A DNA stretch of 64,000 nucleotides from NCBI GenBank assembly GCA_029213005.1, contig JARGPI010000005.1:124001-188000 (forward strand), written 5' to 3'. This DNA is from Verrucomicrobiales bacterium (GTDB lineage Bacteria > Verrucomicrobiota > Verrucomicrobiia > Verrucomicrobiales > DEV007). Shown here piece after piece: positions 33,979 through 42,845 of this stretch; positions within the stretch are counted from its first letter, which is position 1; the number at the start of each line of letters is the position of its first letter. A model generated the notes under the pieces. It saw nothing but the letters and a program-made list of their open reading frames with translations. It did no database searches and was not told where the DNA came from. The translations under genes and the position numbers were made by a program.

Positions 33979-34317
33979 ATGAAGAAAATTTTGTTCGCAA
34001 TTGCAATCGCCACTTCCTTTTTAGCAATAGGGGGGAACGTACAGGCTGAGGGGTTTTTCGGCCTGCTGAAACCTAAAGGTGTGCCAGATAAGCCACCTCA
34101 TCACCTCGCTCCACCATGGGTTTGTCCGGAAAATTGCCCGGAGCCGGTAGAAAAAGTGGTCAAAACCCACACTCGTGAACTGAGCCGCAAAGGCTTCACG
34201 AAATGGGAAGAACACTGCTGCGGTATTAAGATGAAAGGGAATTACATGAAGGTAACTTACGAAACCTTCTTCAGTGACGGTTCATCTGTGGTTTGGGAAA
34301 AGCATTACCGTTCATAG
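33979..34317 (+). CDS. Small exported cysteine-containing protein of unknown function
   Basis: Not recognised. 112 residues with a textbook signal peptide (MKKILFAIAIATSFLAIGGNVQAE). The mature part is small and proline-rich at first (VPDKPPHHLAPPWVCPENCPEP), with two CxxxC-like cysteines, then a basic helix and a compact region with EEHCCGI and the strands KVTYETFFSDGSSVVWEK. Four cysteines in about 90 residues suggest disulfides or metal binding. It has its own candidate promoter and a strong terminator, so it forms a monocistronic, probably well expressed unit. Confidence 0.8.
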   Translation: MKKILFAIAIATSFLAIGGNVQAEGFFGLLKPKGVPDKPPHHLAPPWVCPENCPEPVEKVVKTHTRELSRKGFTKWEEHCCGIKMKGNYMKVTYETFFSDGSSVVWEKHYRS

Positions 34318-34346
34318 CCGGCAGGCAGAGCGCTAAGACAAATTTT

Positions 34347-34376
34347 AAAAGACTTCCTTTTCGGAAGTCTTTTTTT
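34347..34376 (+). terminator. Intrinsic terminator after the small exported protein
   Basis: 11-bp stem AAAAGACTTCC / GGAAGTCTTTT with a five-base loop and a run of eight T, 30 bp past the stop codon. Confidence 0.85.
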
Positions 34377-34393
34377 GTGATCCGGCTGGAACT

Positions 34394-34579
34394 CTATTTG
34401 AACCACCGGAGGTACCACGCTTTCTTCGAAGGAGATTCCCCGCGATCAATCCGCTCACGATTCCGATAGAGCATGAACAACGTGTGATCATCAGTCATCG
34501 TGTGATGAGTGAAGCGACTACTTGAAGACCGGTGATCGAATTTTTTTTCTCGGATCGAAGGATCTTTAAGGACGGTCAT
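34394..34579 (-). CDS. Possible small protein of 61 residues
   Basis: Not recognised and not secure. The frame from ATG 34579 (MTVLKDPSIREKKFDH) fills a spacer that holds no other gene. The product is charged and ends in a Trp-rich tail (SKKAWYLRWFK). Use of Arg/Lys/Ser and the end-to-end fit of the spacer are compatible with a real gene, but there is no ribosome-binding site and no family signal. It could equally be a chance frame in a regulatory or untranslated region. Confidence 0.3.
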   Translation of the reverse strand: MTVLKDPSIREKKFDHRSSSSRFTHHTMTDDHTLFMLYRNRERIDRGESPSKKAWYLRWFK

Positions 34580-34656
34580 AATATTCAAGTAATGTTAAAC
34601 TAAATTCGCGCTTCTAACGCAGAAATCAAGGGAAATGCCGATGGTACAACGTTTAA

Positions 34657-35445
34657 TCACAATAAATGCTTAAAAAAGTTTTGAGCATTCCGGGTTGTGA
34701 TTGCAGCGAACTGATCCGCGTCCATTCCCCTCACCTCGGCAATCTTTGCCGCAGTGTGGACCACGTATCCCGGCTCGTTACTTTTCCCCCGATATGGAAC
34801 CGGCGCCAAATAAGGACTGTCAGTCTCAACCATTATCCGATCCTCAGGCACCATAGCCGCGATCTCCCGGACCTCAGGGGCTTTCGGATAAGTGACCACT
34901 CCGGTAAACGACAAACTGTGTCCCATTTCGAGTGCTGATTCAGCTTGTTGTAAAGTTCCCGTGAAACAATGCAGGACAGCCTGAACCTTCGGAAAATCCT
35001 GAAGAATGGAAAGCACATCATCACCGCTTTCGCGCTGATGAATCACCACCGGGAACCCTAACTCCTCAGCAAGAACGAGTTGCTTTTTAAAAAAATCAGC
35101 CTGGAGACTCCGCCATTCGGACTCGGAGTAGGAACCAGGAGGTGCGTGGTAGTAATCCAGCCCGATTTCTCCGATTCCACTCACCTCATTTTCCTCCACC
35201 AGGTTGCGCAATTTCATCGCCCAGTCAGACTCTTTTATTTCGTCGACATAGCAGGGATGAATTCCAACGGTGGCTGTGACATTAGGAAACTTGGACGCCA
35301 ACTCAACGGCTTGCCCGGAATCCACCAAATCACATCCAATGGTAATGATATGGCCGATTCCAGCCGCATCAGCCTGCGCTACAATTTCAGGAACCCGGTC
35401 CCTGAACCGGTCCGAGGTAAGATGAGCATGAGTGTCAATTAACAT
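34657..35445 (-). CDS. tatD: TatD family metal-dependent hydrolase/DNase
   Basis: 262-residue TIM-barrel hydrolase. Metal-binding residues are visible in order: MLIDTHAHLTS (HxH), GIGEIGLDYYH (Glu), VIHQRES and VLHCFTG (His), and METDSPYLAP (Asp). Members are Mg-dependent 3'-exonucleases or D-aminoacyl/metal-dependent hydrolases with roles in DNA repair and degradation. Transcribed divergently from the two-partner secretion gene with 142 to 160 bp between the starts. Confidence 0.95.
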   Translation of the reverse strand: MLIDTHAHLTSDRFRDRVPEIVAQADAAGIGHIITIGCDLVDSGQAVELASKFPNVTATVGIHPCYVDEIKESDWAMKLRNLVEENEVSGIGEIGLDYYHAPPGSYSESEWRSLQADFFKKQLVLAEELGFPVVIHQRESGDDVLSILQDFPKVQAVLHCFTGTLQQAESALEMGHSLSFTGVVTYPKAPEVREIAAMVPEDRIMVETDSPYLAPVPYRGKSNEPGYVVHTAAKIAEVRGMDADQFAAITTRNAQNFFKHLL

Positions 35446-35605
35446 TTCCTAATAGTTATCAAACATTACACAAACAAAGAATATTCTCGACATTCAACTC
35501 CTCTTTTGAGAAAAAATAGGAAAATTTGCAAAAAACCTTTTTCAGAAGGTTTATCCTATGTTAATCCATAGGGCTTAGGTTGGCCAAGTGTCACAAACAC
35601 GACCC

Positions 35606-37522
35606 ATGAATATTTTCAAAACATTTTGCCTTTTGGGCGTCGCATCAGCGGCGGTCCTACCCCAATCCGGTTTCACCCAAAATACCGTTACCGATGAATT
35701 CGGGACGACTTACATTACGGATACCTTACCACCGGCGATTCAGGGAGATATTCAGACTACCCGCCAGATCATGAGAAATGGTGGCGGACAGGGCCCAATT
35801 CAGGTCGACAAAAGAAACCGTTTCAGCATCAGCCAGAACCGGAACTATACCGGAACGGCAGTTGGTAATACTGGTGGAGAAGAGCTTTTGGTAAACCAGT
35901 TGCTCGGAGTGGTTCTGGTTCCCACACCGGGTGATGTGCGTCCCAGTGGTTGGCATGGTGTCGAAGGCGTGTGGCACGACTTCAAAGATTTTCCGCCGGA
36001 AGTGGGTTGGGCGCTGCAAAAGTATCTTCGCGAGCCAGTGTCTTTGACTTCCCTCGATCGGATGGTGAAAGACGTTATCGTAGCTTACCGCGAAGGCGAT
36101 CGTCCCGTGGTAGATGTTCTCCTTCCCGAGCAGGACATCACTTCCGGTGTAGTCCAGCTGGTGGTTATCGAATCAAAACTTTCCCGTATCCGTGTGGAAG
36201 GGGTTGATGTTGACACCGAAGAGTATATCCGCAGTCAAATGAGGGTGCGTAAGGGAGAAGTGATTCGCTCATCAGAAATTCTCCACGATCTGGCATGGCT
36301 GAACCGGAGCCCTTACCGTAAAGTCGACCTCGCCTATGCTCCGGGACGTGAATTCGGGAGCACCGATGTGATTCTTAAGCCTTACATGTCCAAGACCAAT
36401 TCCGTGTTTGTAGGGTATGATGACTCGGGGACAGAATTTTTAGGAGAAGACCGCTTCAACTTTGGTTTTAATTTGGGTGAATTCGGCAACCCTGGCCGTT
36501 CTCTGGCCTACCAGTTCACTTCCGATCTCGATTTTGAGCATGTCAGAGCAAACAGCGTGGTTTATTCACACGATTTGCCTTGGCGTCATAACCTGACATT
36601 GCTGGCCTCATTTGTTGATATCCACGGCCACATCCCAATCGGCGGTGGCTTACCGGATATCGAAACCGAAGGTTTTAACTGGCAGCTGAGTGCTCGCTAC
36701 AACATCCCGTTGAAGAGCAAAGAAAGAGATTTCTGTCCGCCTCTGTTCGGAGATATTCAGGTGCGTCGCGATCTTCACTTCGGGTATGACTTCAAGTCGA
36801 ATGAAAACGACCTCGAATTCGGTGGTATCCTCGGTCAGATCATCGGGACCTCACTTAACAATCAAGTTGAGATTCATCAGTTAACCGCAGGCTATAAAGA
36901 AGTGTGGCAACACCCTGGCGGGGTTTCCCAGTTGGATATTGCTGGATTCTTCTCACCGGGTAACATTTCGAATCACAACACCGACGCGGTCTTTAATAAT
37001 GCGCGTTTTGGTTCAGAATCGACTTACAAATACGTGACGGCCAGCTTCGAACATCAGCATCGTCTAATGCAGGACTGGTCAATGAGATTCAAAACTCAGG
37101 GCCAGATTGCTGACGGAAACCTTCAGGCTTCCGAACAGATCGGTGCCGGCGGTTATGATATCGTCCGTGGTTTCGATCAGCGGGTTATCCGGGGTGACGA
37201 AGGAATCTGGACGACCGTCGAACTTTACTCACCTGAAATGTCATTTGGCCGGATCTTCGATTGGCCGAACGCTCACGGGCCTTGCGTCGATTCATTCAGA
37301 CCACTTGCCTTCTTTGATGCAGCAGCGGTCAGTAATGTGAATTTGCTTCCCGGAGAGCCTAACAGCCAGACAATCGCTTCGGTTGGTGCCGGTTTCCGCT
37401 GGACCTACAATGATTTCTTCAGATTGCGGTTCGATTACGGAAAACCTGTCATGTCAGCCGATGTTCCTGATAGCGTAGATACCTCAGGACGTTTCCACAT
37501 TGGTGCAACGGCTACTTTCTAA
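35606..37522 (+). CDS. Two-partner-secretion outer-membrane transporter (ShlB/FhaC/TpsB-like), orphan
   Basis: Omp85-superfamily protein of 638 residues (a GTG at 35588 would add six). A signal peptide (MNIFKTFCLLGVASAAVLPQSGF) precedes a periplasmic part with POTRA_2-type folds (about 150-260; VVQLVVIESKLSRIRVEGV, RVRKGEVIRSSEI). The beta-barrel follows (about 280-638) with the conserved lid-like GGYDIVRGFDQRVIRGDEG, holding the VRGF motif, and a final phenylalanine (TATF) expected for BAM insertion. In two-partner systems this protein secretes a large TpsA exoprotein coded next door, but none is here; the neighbours are tatD and a sugar isomerase-like gene. Partner elsewhere or a different cargo. 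Confidence 0.88.
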   Translation: MNIFKTFCLLGVASAAVLPQSGFTQNTVTDEFGTTYITDTLPPAIQGDIQTTRQIMRNGGGQGPIQVDKRNRFSISQNRNYTGTAVGNTGGEELLVNQLLGVVLVPTPGDVRPSGWHGVEGVWHDFKDFPPEVGWALQKYLREPVSLTSLDRMVKDVIVAYREGDRPVVDVLLPEQDITSGVVQLVVIESKLSRIRVEGVDVDTEEYIRSQMRVRKGEVIRSSEILHDLAWLNRSPYRKVDLAYAPGREFGSTDVILKPYMSKTNSVFVGYDDSGTEFLGEDRFNFGFNLGEFGNPGRSLAYQFTSDLDFEHVRANSVVYSHDLPWRHNLTLLASFVDIHGHIPIGGGLPDIETEGFNWQLSARYNIPLKSKERDFCPPLFGDIQVRRDLHFGYDFKSNENDLEFGGILGQIIGTSLNNQVEIHQLTAGYKEVWQHPGGVSQLDIAGFFSPGNISNHNTDAVFNNARFGSESTYKYVTASFEHQHRLMQDWSMRFKTQGQIADGNLQASEQIGAGGYDIVRGFDQRVIRGDEGIWTTVELYSPEMSFGRIFDWPNAHGPCVDSFRPLAFFDAAAVSNVNLLPGEPNSQTIASVGAGFRWTYNDFFRLRFDYGKPVMSADVPDSVDTSGRFHIGATATF

Positions 37523-37550
37523 AGAGTCTTCTCAGAAAAGAACCTTTTCC

Positions 37551-37594
37551 AAAGCCCGCTCAGTTCGAACGATTGAACTAAGCGGGCTTTTTCT
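37551..37594 (+). terminator. Intrinsic terminator of the ShlB-like gene
   Basis: AAAGCCCGCT at 37551-37560 pairs with AGCGGGCTTT at 37581-37590, then TTT. Inside, AGTTC and GAACT extend the stem. It lies 29 bp past the stop. Confidence 0.8.
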
Positions 37595-37696
37595 GTGGAA
37601 GGTTCCGCTGATTGATCTCAGTCTTTCTGTTTTCCGCTTGAACCTAACAGGCAAAGACGATAGGAAAACTTAGCGAATTAAATTAAACGAAATATT

Positions 37697-38701
37697 ATGG
37701 CAAGACCTGTAACTCTTTTCACCGGCCAATGGGCCGACATGGATTGTGAAACCATCATCACGAAAGCCAAAGAATTTGGATATGATGGCGTCGAATTTGG
37801 CTGTTGGGGCGACCACTTCGAAGTTGATAAAGCTGATGCCGCTTATTGTGAGGAGAAGCGTGCATTGCTTAACAAACACGGGATGAAATGCTACGCAATT
37901 TCGAGCCACCTCGTAGGACAGGCAGTTTGTGACCGGATCGATGAACGCCACGCTCAAATCCTTCCTGATTACATCTACGGTGACGGCGATCCCGAGGGCG
38001 TTCGCCAGCGGGCTGCTGAAGAAATGAAGAAAACGGCAATCGCGGCACGCCAATTCGGAGTTCCCGTTGTGAACGGGTTCACCGGATCGTCGATTTGGCA
38101 CCTTTGCTATTCTTTCCCTCCGAACCTGCCTAACCAAATCGAAAACGGCTACAAAGATTTCGCGAATCGTTTTGGTCCCATTATGGACGTGTTCCAGGAG
38201 AACGGTATCCGGTTCGGCCTCGAAGTCCACCCAACCGAAATCGCATTTGATACGGCTTCGGCTCAAAAAGCTCTCGAAGCAATCGATTTCCACCCTGCGT
38301 TTGGATTCAACTACGACCCGAGCCACTTCGCCTATCAGGGCGTTGATTACATCGATTTCCTTTACAAATTTTCTGATCGGATCAACCACGTTCACATGAA
38401 AGACGTGAGCTGGGCCGACCGTGGGATGGAGGCTGGCGTATTTGGAGGTCACACCGACTTCCATCAAAGAAACCGTTATTGGGACTTTAAGTCCGTTGGG
38501 AGAGGTAATGTTAACTTTGAAAAGATCATCAGAGCTCTCAACGAGATTGAGTACCAAGGTCCCCTTTCAGTCGAATGGGAAGATGGTGCCATGGACCGTG
38601 AAGCAGGAGCAACCGAATCTGCGGAATACGTCCGGAAAGTGGATTTCCCTCCTTCGAAGATCGTTTTTGACGCACAATTTGATAAGGATAATCAATCCTA
38701 A
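37697..38701 (+). CDS. Sugar phosphate isomerase/epimerase (xylose isomerase-like TIM barrel)
   Basis: 334-residue AP-endonuclease-2/xylose-isomerase-type TIM barrel. Metal-site residues appear in [10 protein letters not shown] (Glu, His), FNYDPSHF (Asp, His), NHVHMKD (His, Asp) and LSVEWED (Glu). Opening [29 protein letters not shown] matches the standard start (quoted in parts: FTGQWADM and GYDGVEFG). Members interconvert sugars or inositols; the substrate is unknown. No dehydrogenase or transporter is adjacent, and it has its own terminator. A weak possible promoter (TTGAAC, 17 bp, TAGGAA, 37638-37666) precedes it. Confidence 0.9.
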   Translation: MARPVTLFTGQWADMDCETIITKAKEFGYDGVEFGCWGDHFEVDKADAAYCEEKRALLNKHGMKCYAISSHLVGQAVCDRIDERHAQILPDYIYGDGDPEGVRQRAAEEMKKTAIAARQFGVPVVNGFTGSSIWHLCYSFPPNLPNQIENGYKDFANRFGPIMDVFQENGIRFGLEVHPTEIAFDTASAQKALEAIDFHPAFGFNYDPSHFAYQGVDYIDFLYKFSDRINHVHMKDVSWADRGMEAGVFGGHTDFHQRNRYWDFKSVGRGNVNFEKIIRALNEIEYQGPLSVEWEDGAMDREAGATESAEYVRKVDFPPSKIVFDAQFDKDNQS

Positions 38702-38722
38702 TCAGATCATAAATTTTGTCGG

Positions 38723-38760
38723 GAAGGTCCCTGCATTCGTAGAATGTAGGGACCTTCTTT
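38723..38760 (+). terminator. Intrinsic terminator of the isomerase-like gene
   Basis: 16-bp stem GAAGGTCCCTGCATTC / GAATGTAGGGACCTTC with one G-T pair and a three-base loop, then TTTTTCT. It ends only 8 bp before the SelO start codon, so little leader remains for the downstream gene if it is read from upstream. Confidence 0.85.
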
Positions 38761-38767
38761 TTCTGTT

Positions 38768-40234
38768 ATGCCAATTCCATTTAACAACACCTACGCCAAT
38801 CTTCCGGACGGCTTCTTCAAGCGGGTCACTCCCACGCCGGTTGCCGCCCCGAAACTGATCGCGTATAACCACGAATTGGCTGCTGAATTGGGGATTGATG
38901 ACGACTTTATCAAAGAGGAGTCGGCCCTTGACATTTTTGCCGGAAATCAAATTCCCGAAGGTGCAGAACCTCTGGCGATGGTCTACTCCGGGCATCAGTT
39001 TGGCGGTTTCTCTCCGGTTCTGGGAGACGGGAGGGCTATTCTTCTCGGTGAAGTGGTCGATATAAACGGTATCAGACGGGACATCCAGCTAAAAGGTGCC
39101 GGGGCCACGCCCTTTTCGAGAAGAGGCGACGGACGATCAGCTCTAGGGCCTGTTTTGAGGGAATATATCGTTTCCGAGGCGATGGCAGCACTCGGAATCC
39201 CAACCACCCGCGCACTCGCAGCGGTAGCCAGTGGTGAACAAGTGGTCCGGGAGGCGATGGAACCCGGTGGGGTTTTCACCCGGGTGGCCAAATCCCATCT
39301 TAGAATAGGAACCACACAGTATTTCGCTGCTCATGAAGAACACGGAAACCTGGAGAAATTGATCTCCTACTCGCTGCAGCGACATTATCCGGAGAAAGCG
39401 GACTCCGCTAATCCGGCGCTGGCGCTATTGGAATCGGTAATCGAGGCTCAAGCTGCATTGATTGCCAAGTGGATGGGCGTCGGCTTTATCCACGGGGTGA
39501 TGAACACCGACAATATGAGCCTGTCTGGTGAGACGATCGATTACGGCCCCTGCGCTTTCCTTGACGAATATGATCCGGCTAAAAAATTCAGTTATATCGA
39601 CCGGGGTGGTCGCTACGCCTTTGCAAATCAACCCTCCATCGCTCACTGGAATTTAACTCGACTCGCTGAGGCAATCTTACCTTTCATTTCGAAAGAGCAG
39701 GAGAAAGCAATCGAACTCGCAGAATCCGCTCTCGAAAAATTCCCGAAAATTTTCGAAGCGCTTTACATCGGAACCTTTTGCCGCAAAGCAGGCCTTACGG
39801 ACGGAGACTCTGATAACTGGGCCCTTTTGGAGGAGTTTCTCGAATTGATGAATTCCCAAAAAGTGGATTTCACCCTGTGTTTCCGCCATTTGAGCACCGA
39901 ACTTGCCCAGCCCGAATCACCTCAGTTTCTAAGCCTCTTCTCCGAGCAGGTAGCCATTGAAAATTGGTTAATTAAGTGGCGGGAAAGATTGACGCAGCAA
40001 GGCATCAAGACCGAGGAATCGCTCAAAATCATGAAAGAATCCAACCCCATTTTTATTCCCCGGAATCATCGGCTGGAAGAAGTGATTCGGGCGGGTAAAA
40101 ACGGTGATTTTGCGCCTTTTCATCGCCTCAATAAAGTTTTGAGCAACCCTTTCACCGAGCAACCAGACGCGTCCGAATTTGAGCTTCCTCCGACGCCTGC
40201 CGAAGTGGTCCCCGCCACTTTTTGTGGAACTTAA
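38768..40234 (+). CDS. selO: SelO/YdiU family protein adenylyltransferase
   Basis: Pseudokinase-fold enzyme that AMPylates proteins; 488 residues, as expected for bacterial members. Features are YSGHQFGGFSPVLGDGRAILLGE, the Lys in IQLKGAGATPFSRRGDGRSALG (split: IQLKGAGATP, SRRGDGRSALG), REYIVSEAMAALGIPTTRAL, the catalytic Asp/Asn region HGVMNTDNMSLSGETIDYGP (metal Asp in DYGP) and the family C-terminus ending TFCGT, where the Cys occupies the selenocysteine position of eukaryotic SelO. It acts in the redox stress response by modifying metabolic enzymes. It starts 66 bp after the isomerase, but a terminator lies between, so an own promoter is likely. Confidence 0.96.
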   Translation: MPIPFNNTYANLPDGFFKRVTPTPVAAPKLIAYNHELAAELGIDDDFIKEESALDIFAGNQIPEGAEPLAMVYSGHQFGGFSPVLGDGRAILLGEVVDINGIRRDIQLKGAGATPFSRRGDGRSALGPVLREYIVSEAMAALGIPTTRALAAVASGEQVVREAMEPGGVFTRVAKSHLRIGTTQYFAAHEEHGNLEKLISYSLQRHYPEKADSANPALALLESVIEAQAALIAKWMGVGFIHGVMNTDNMSLSGETIDYGPCAFLDEYDPAKKFSYIDRGGRYAFANQPSIAHWNLTRLAEAILPFISKEQEKAIELAESALEKFPKIFEALYIGTFCRKAGLTDGDSDNWALLEEFLELMNSQKVDFTLCFRHLSTELAQPESPQFLSLFSEQVAIENWLIKWRERLTQQGIKTEESLKIMKESNPIFIPRNHRLEEVIRAGKNGDFAPFHRLNKVLSNPFTEQPDASEFELPPTPAEVVPATFCGT

Positions 40235-40237
40235 GTC

Positions 40238-40975
40238 CTATTCCTCTTTCTCCGGGACCCGCTTTTTGCTCAATAACCACTCGAACAACTCTGGGTTATT
40301 GTAGGTTTGGGTCCAGGAATCATGCCCCACTTCCGGATAGATTGTAAACTTAACGTCTGCCCCGCGCTTCTTTAATTCATCGACGAGAGTCTGCGTTTCG
40401 CTAATTGCCACGGCCGTGTCAGCATCGCCGTGAAAAGTCCAAATCGGAAGGTTCGTAATAGAACGAGTGCGATAAGGAACCCCTCCTCCACAAATCGGAG
40501 CTATCGCTGCAAATTTATCCGGATTTTCCATCGCCAGGGCCCACGTTCCGTAACCGCCCATGCTAAGACCGGTGACGTAAATCCGATCAGGGTCGACCCG
40601 GTACTCTTCTTCTGTTTTTTCGAGTAAGGCCTCGAGAACATTCGTCTCCCACCACTGACCTGAAGGGCACTGGGGTGCCAATAAGATAAAGGGAAATTTT
40701 TGTCCCTCAGCTATCAATTTGGGAGGACCATGAACCTTTACCAAATCCAGGTTATCTCCCCTTTCACCAGCGCCATGAAGAAATAAAACCAGAGGCCAGG
40801 CCTTCGAGTCATCGCTTTGATAACCTTCCGGTAAATGGAGCAGGTAGTTCAGGCTCTTTTCGAATTTAACCGAAAACTTTTCAGCGCTAACGGCTTGAGA
40901 CAAAGCCACTTCAGAGCTTAAAGCCCACGCCGACAAGGCGAAAATAACCAGGAGACTTTTGATTGGATAACTCAT
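40238..40975 (-). CDS. Exported alpha/beta hydrolase (phospholipase/carboxylesterase-like)
   Basis: 245-residue esterase with signal peptide (MSYPIKSLLVIFALSAWAL). The fold marks are PLVLFLHGAGERGDN (oxyanion), the nucleophile elbow GLSMGGYGTW (Ser), the acid in FHGDADTAV and the catalytic His in EVGHDSWTQTYNN. This layout is typical of 'dienelactone hydrolase/phospholipase' proteins that are found repeatedly in planctomycete and verrucomicrobial genomes next to carbohydrate genes. Probable action on ester groups of sugars or lipids in the periplasm; target unknown. Convergent with selO by 3 bp. Confidence 0.9.
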   Translation of the reverse strand: MSYPIKSLLVIFALSAWALSSEVALSQAVSAEKFSVKFEKSLNYLLHLPEGYQSDDSKAWPLVLFLHGAGERGDNLDLVKVHGPPKLIAEGQKFPFILLAPQCPSGQWWETNVLEALLEKTEEEYRVDPDRIYVTGLSMGGYGTWALAMENPDKFAAIAPICGGGVPYRTRSITNLPIWTFHGDADTAVAISETQTLVDELKKRGADVKFTIYPEVGHDSWTQTYNNPELFEWLLSKKRVPEKEE

Positions 40976-41137
40976 TTCAGAATATCAGGCGATAGAATGT
41001 CGTTCGAATACCTGAATAGTCATCAACGATGGAGTCCTCATATCCGCCATTTTGACAGCGGTAAATCCCGGCTTTAGACCAATTGGCTTTCCCTGAAAGA
41101 ATTCTGAATTAGGGAAAAGAAAGAGAGTGACTGTTAG

Positions 41138-41211
41138 TGGCAACCCCGCAAGGATTCGAACCTTGACAAACAGAACCAAAATCTGTTGTGCTACCGTTAC
41201 ACCACGGGGTT
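41138..41211 (-). tRNA. trnQ: tRNA-Gln (anticodon UUG)
   Basis: The minus strand folds as a cloverleaf: acceptor AACCCCG (41211-41205) pairs with CGGGGTT, the D-arm is GTGTAACGGTAGCAC-like, the anticodon stem ACAGA / TCTGT encloses the loop TTTTGGT with anticodon TTG (41179-41177), and the T-arm contains GGTTCGAATCC. A discriminator G and an encoded CCA (41140-41138) follow. The only RNA gene seen in the window. Confidence 0.95.
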
Positions 41212-41307
41212 ACGACGGGCAGATTTATAAGCCTTAAGGACCATTCCCGCAAGTGGCTGGTGACACTTTTTTTTCGATTTTTTCCCGTGGGATGTTTAGC
41301 TTCAAAA

Positions 41308-42837
41308 ATGAGAACCGTTTGTCTTGCCTGCTTCGCCTATATTCACGTTTCCGCCTTCGCTCAACATGACGGCGCTCGAAATGCCGTACAATTCATCGCG
41401 GATGGAAAATTTGGTCAGGTGGATGCCACCCTCAAAAATAAAAAGCCTTTTGCCGGCGAAGCCGAATCCAGATTTGTCAAAATGCTCAGCCTGCTCGCCC
41501 AGGACAAAACGGATGCAGCTCGTCTCGAAGCGAAAGCTGCTGTCGAACTCGGATTGCCGTTTGAGAGATTGGTAGTCGGGCCAAAGGAACTGCTCGGAAA
41601 GCTCCATCAAGACCCCGGTTTCCAATCCTGGCAGGCAGAATTTAACGTTCCTTTGGTCATTCACGGTCCAATGATCGGTCGAGTCACTGACCGTTCGGTT
41701 TCCTTTTGGGTGCGGACCCAAAAACCGGGAGATGTGTCAATCGAACTGTCAGATGGCGATGGTTTTCGTAAAATAGAGGTCATTAAAACCGCTGCGGCAG
41801 AGGATTGCACCGGAATCATCACGTTCAGTGATCTCTCACCGGATACCACCTACCAGTATAAAGTTGGAGACCTGTTATTAAATGGAGAGGTCAAAACCGC
41901 TCCTTCCTTCGGCCCGTCAAAAATCAAAGTCGCCTTTGGGGGCGGAGCCGGATATGTTCCTGAATGGGAAAAAATGTGGGACACGATTGGCGCTCACTCT
42001 CCCGATGCGATGTTGATGCTGGGCGACAACGTCTATATTGATCAACCCGAACACACTCTTACTCAGTATTACTGCTATTATCGTCGTCAATCCCGTCCAG
42101 AGTGGAAGCGTCTCACCGGCTCGACTCCTATCTACTCGATCTGGGACGATCACGATTTTGCAGTAAATGACTGCGTTCCCGGTCCCGAAATCGACCAACC
42201 CGCCTGGAAGCCACAAGTATGGAAAATTTTCCGGCAGAACTGGATCAATCCGGGCTATGGTGGCGGCGAGTCGCAACCGGGTTGTTGGTATGACTTCACG
42301 ATCGGAGATGTTCACTTTATCATGCTCGACGGCAGGTACTATCGGGACAAAAAAGGCAAAACGATGCTCGGCCCCGTTCAGAAAAAGTGGGTCTTAAAAA
42401 CCTTGAGTGAATCAAAAGGCACCTTCAAGATTCTCGTTTCACCAGTCCCCTTTACTCCCGGAATCAAACCGGGCAGCAACGACCCCTGGGATGGCTACCC
42501 GGAGGAGAGAGAGAAAATTTTCTCCCATATAGGCGACAATAACATCGAAGGTGTTTTTCTGGTAGCTGCCGATCGTCACCGCACTGACCTACGCAAAATT
42601 GAAAGGCCGGACAGCTACACGTTATACGAGTTTGAAAGTTCACGCCTTACCAACCACCACACTCACAAAGTGGTTAAGACGCCGGGATTGGTTTGGGGCT
42701 ACAGCAAAACCTGTTCGTTTGGTTTGATGGAATTCGATACCACCCTCAAAGATCCTCAGGTCACAATGACCTGCAATAACATTGAGGGTGAAGAAACCAA
42801 TCGCTTTGTCCTGAAACTCAGTCAGTTGAAGAAATAA
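41308..42837 (+). CDS. PhoD-like metallophosphatase
   Basis: 509-residue exported phosphatase. The ATG at 41308 begins a short signal (MRTVCLACFAYIHVSAFA); an upstream in-frame ATG at 41188 lies inside the tRNA gene and is rejected. An N-terminal beta domain of the PhoD N type (about 110-210) precedes the metallophosphatase part with GGGAGYVPEW, MLGDNVYID (Asp, Asn), WDDHDFAVND (His, Asp) and HFIMLDGRYYR, and later ADRHRT. Phosphodiesterase or phosphatase acting on phosphoesters outside the cytoplasm, possibly to gain phosphate. It stands alone between the tRNA and a convergent sulfatase. Confidence 0.92.
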   Translation: MRTVCLACFAYIHVSAFAQHDGARNAVQFIADGKFGQVDATLKNKKPFAGEAESRFVKMLSLLAQDKTDAARLEAKAAVELGLPFERLVVGPKELLGKLHQDPGFQSWQAEFNVPLVIHGPMIGRVTDRSVSFWVRTQKPGDVSIELSDGDGFRKIEVIKTAAAEDCTGIITFSDLSPDTTYQYKVGDLLLNGEVKTAPSFGPSKIKVAFGGGAGYVPEWEKMWDTIGAHSPDAMLMLGDNVYIDQPEHTLTQYYCYYRRQSRPEWKRLTGSTPIYSIWDDHDFAVNDCVPGPEIDQPAWKPQVWKIFRQNWINPGYGGGESQPGCWYDFTIGDVHFIMLDGRYYRDKKGKTMLGPVQKKWVLKTLSESKGTFKILVSPVPFTPGIKPGSNDPWDGYPEEREKIFSHIGDNNIEGVFLVAADRHRTDLRKIERPDSYTLYEFESSRLTNHHTHKVVKTPGLVWGYSKTCSFGLMEFDTTLKDPQVTMTCNNIEGEETNRFVLKLSQLKK

Positions 42838-42845
42838 AGGCCCAG

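Noticed and set aside
37670..38557. A 295-codon minus-strand frame opposite the isomerase-like gene
   Set aside because: The plus strand has all TIM-barrel metal-site motifs and a terminator. The minus frame has none and only mirrors the codon pattern.
40985..41307. Coding frames in both directions across the tRNA region
   Set aside because: They run through the tRNA gene. The phosphatase starts at 41308, where its signal peptide begins.
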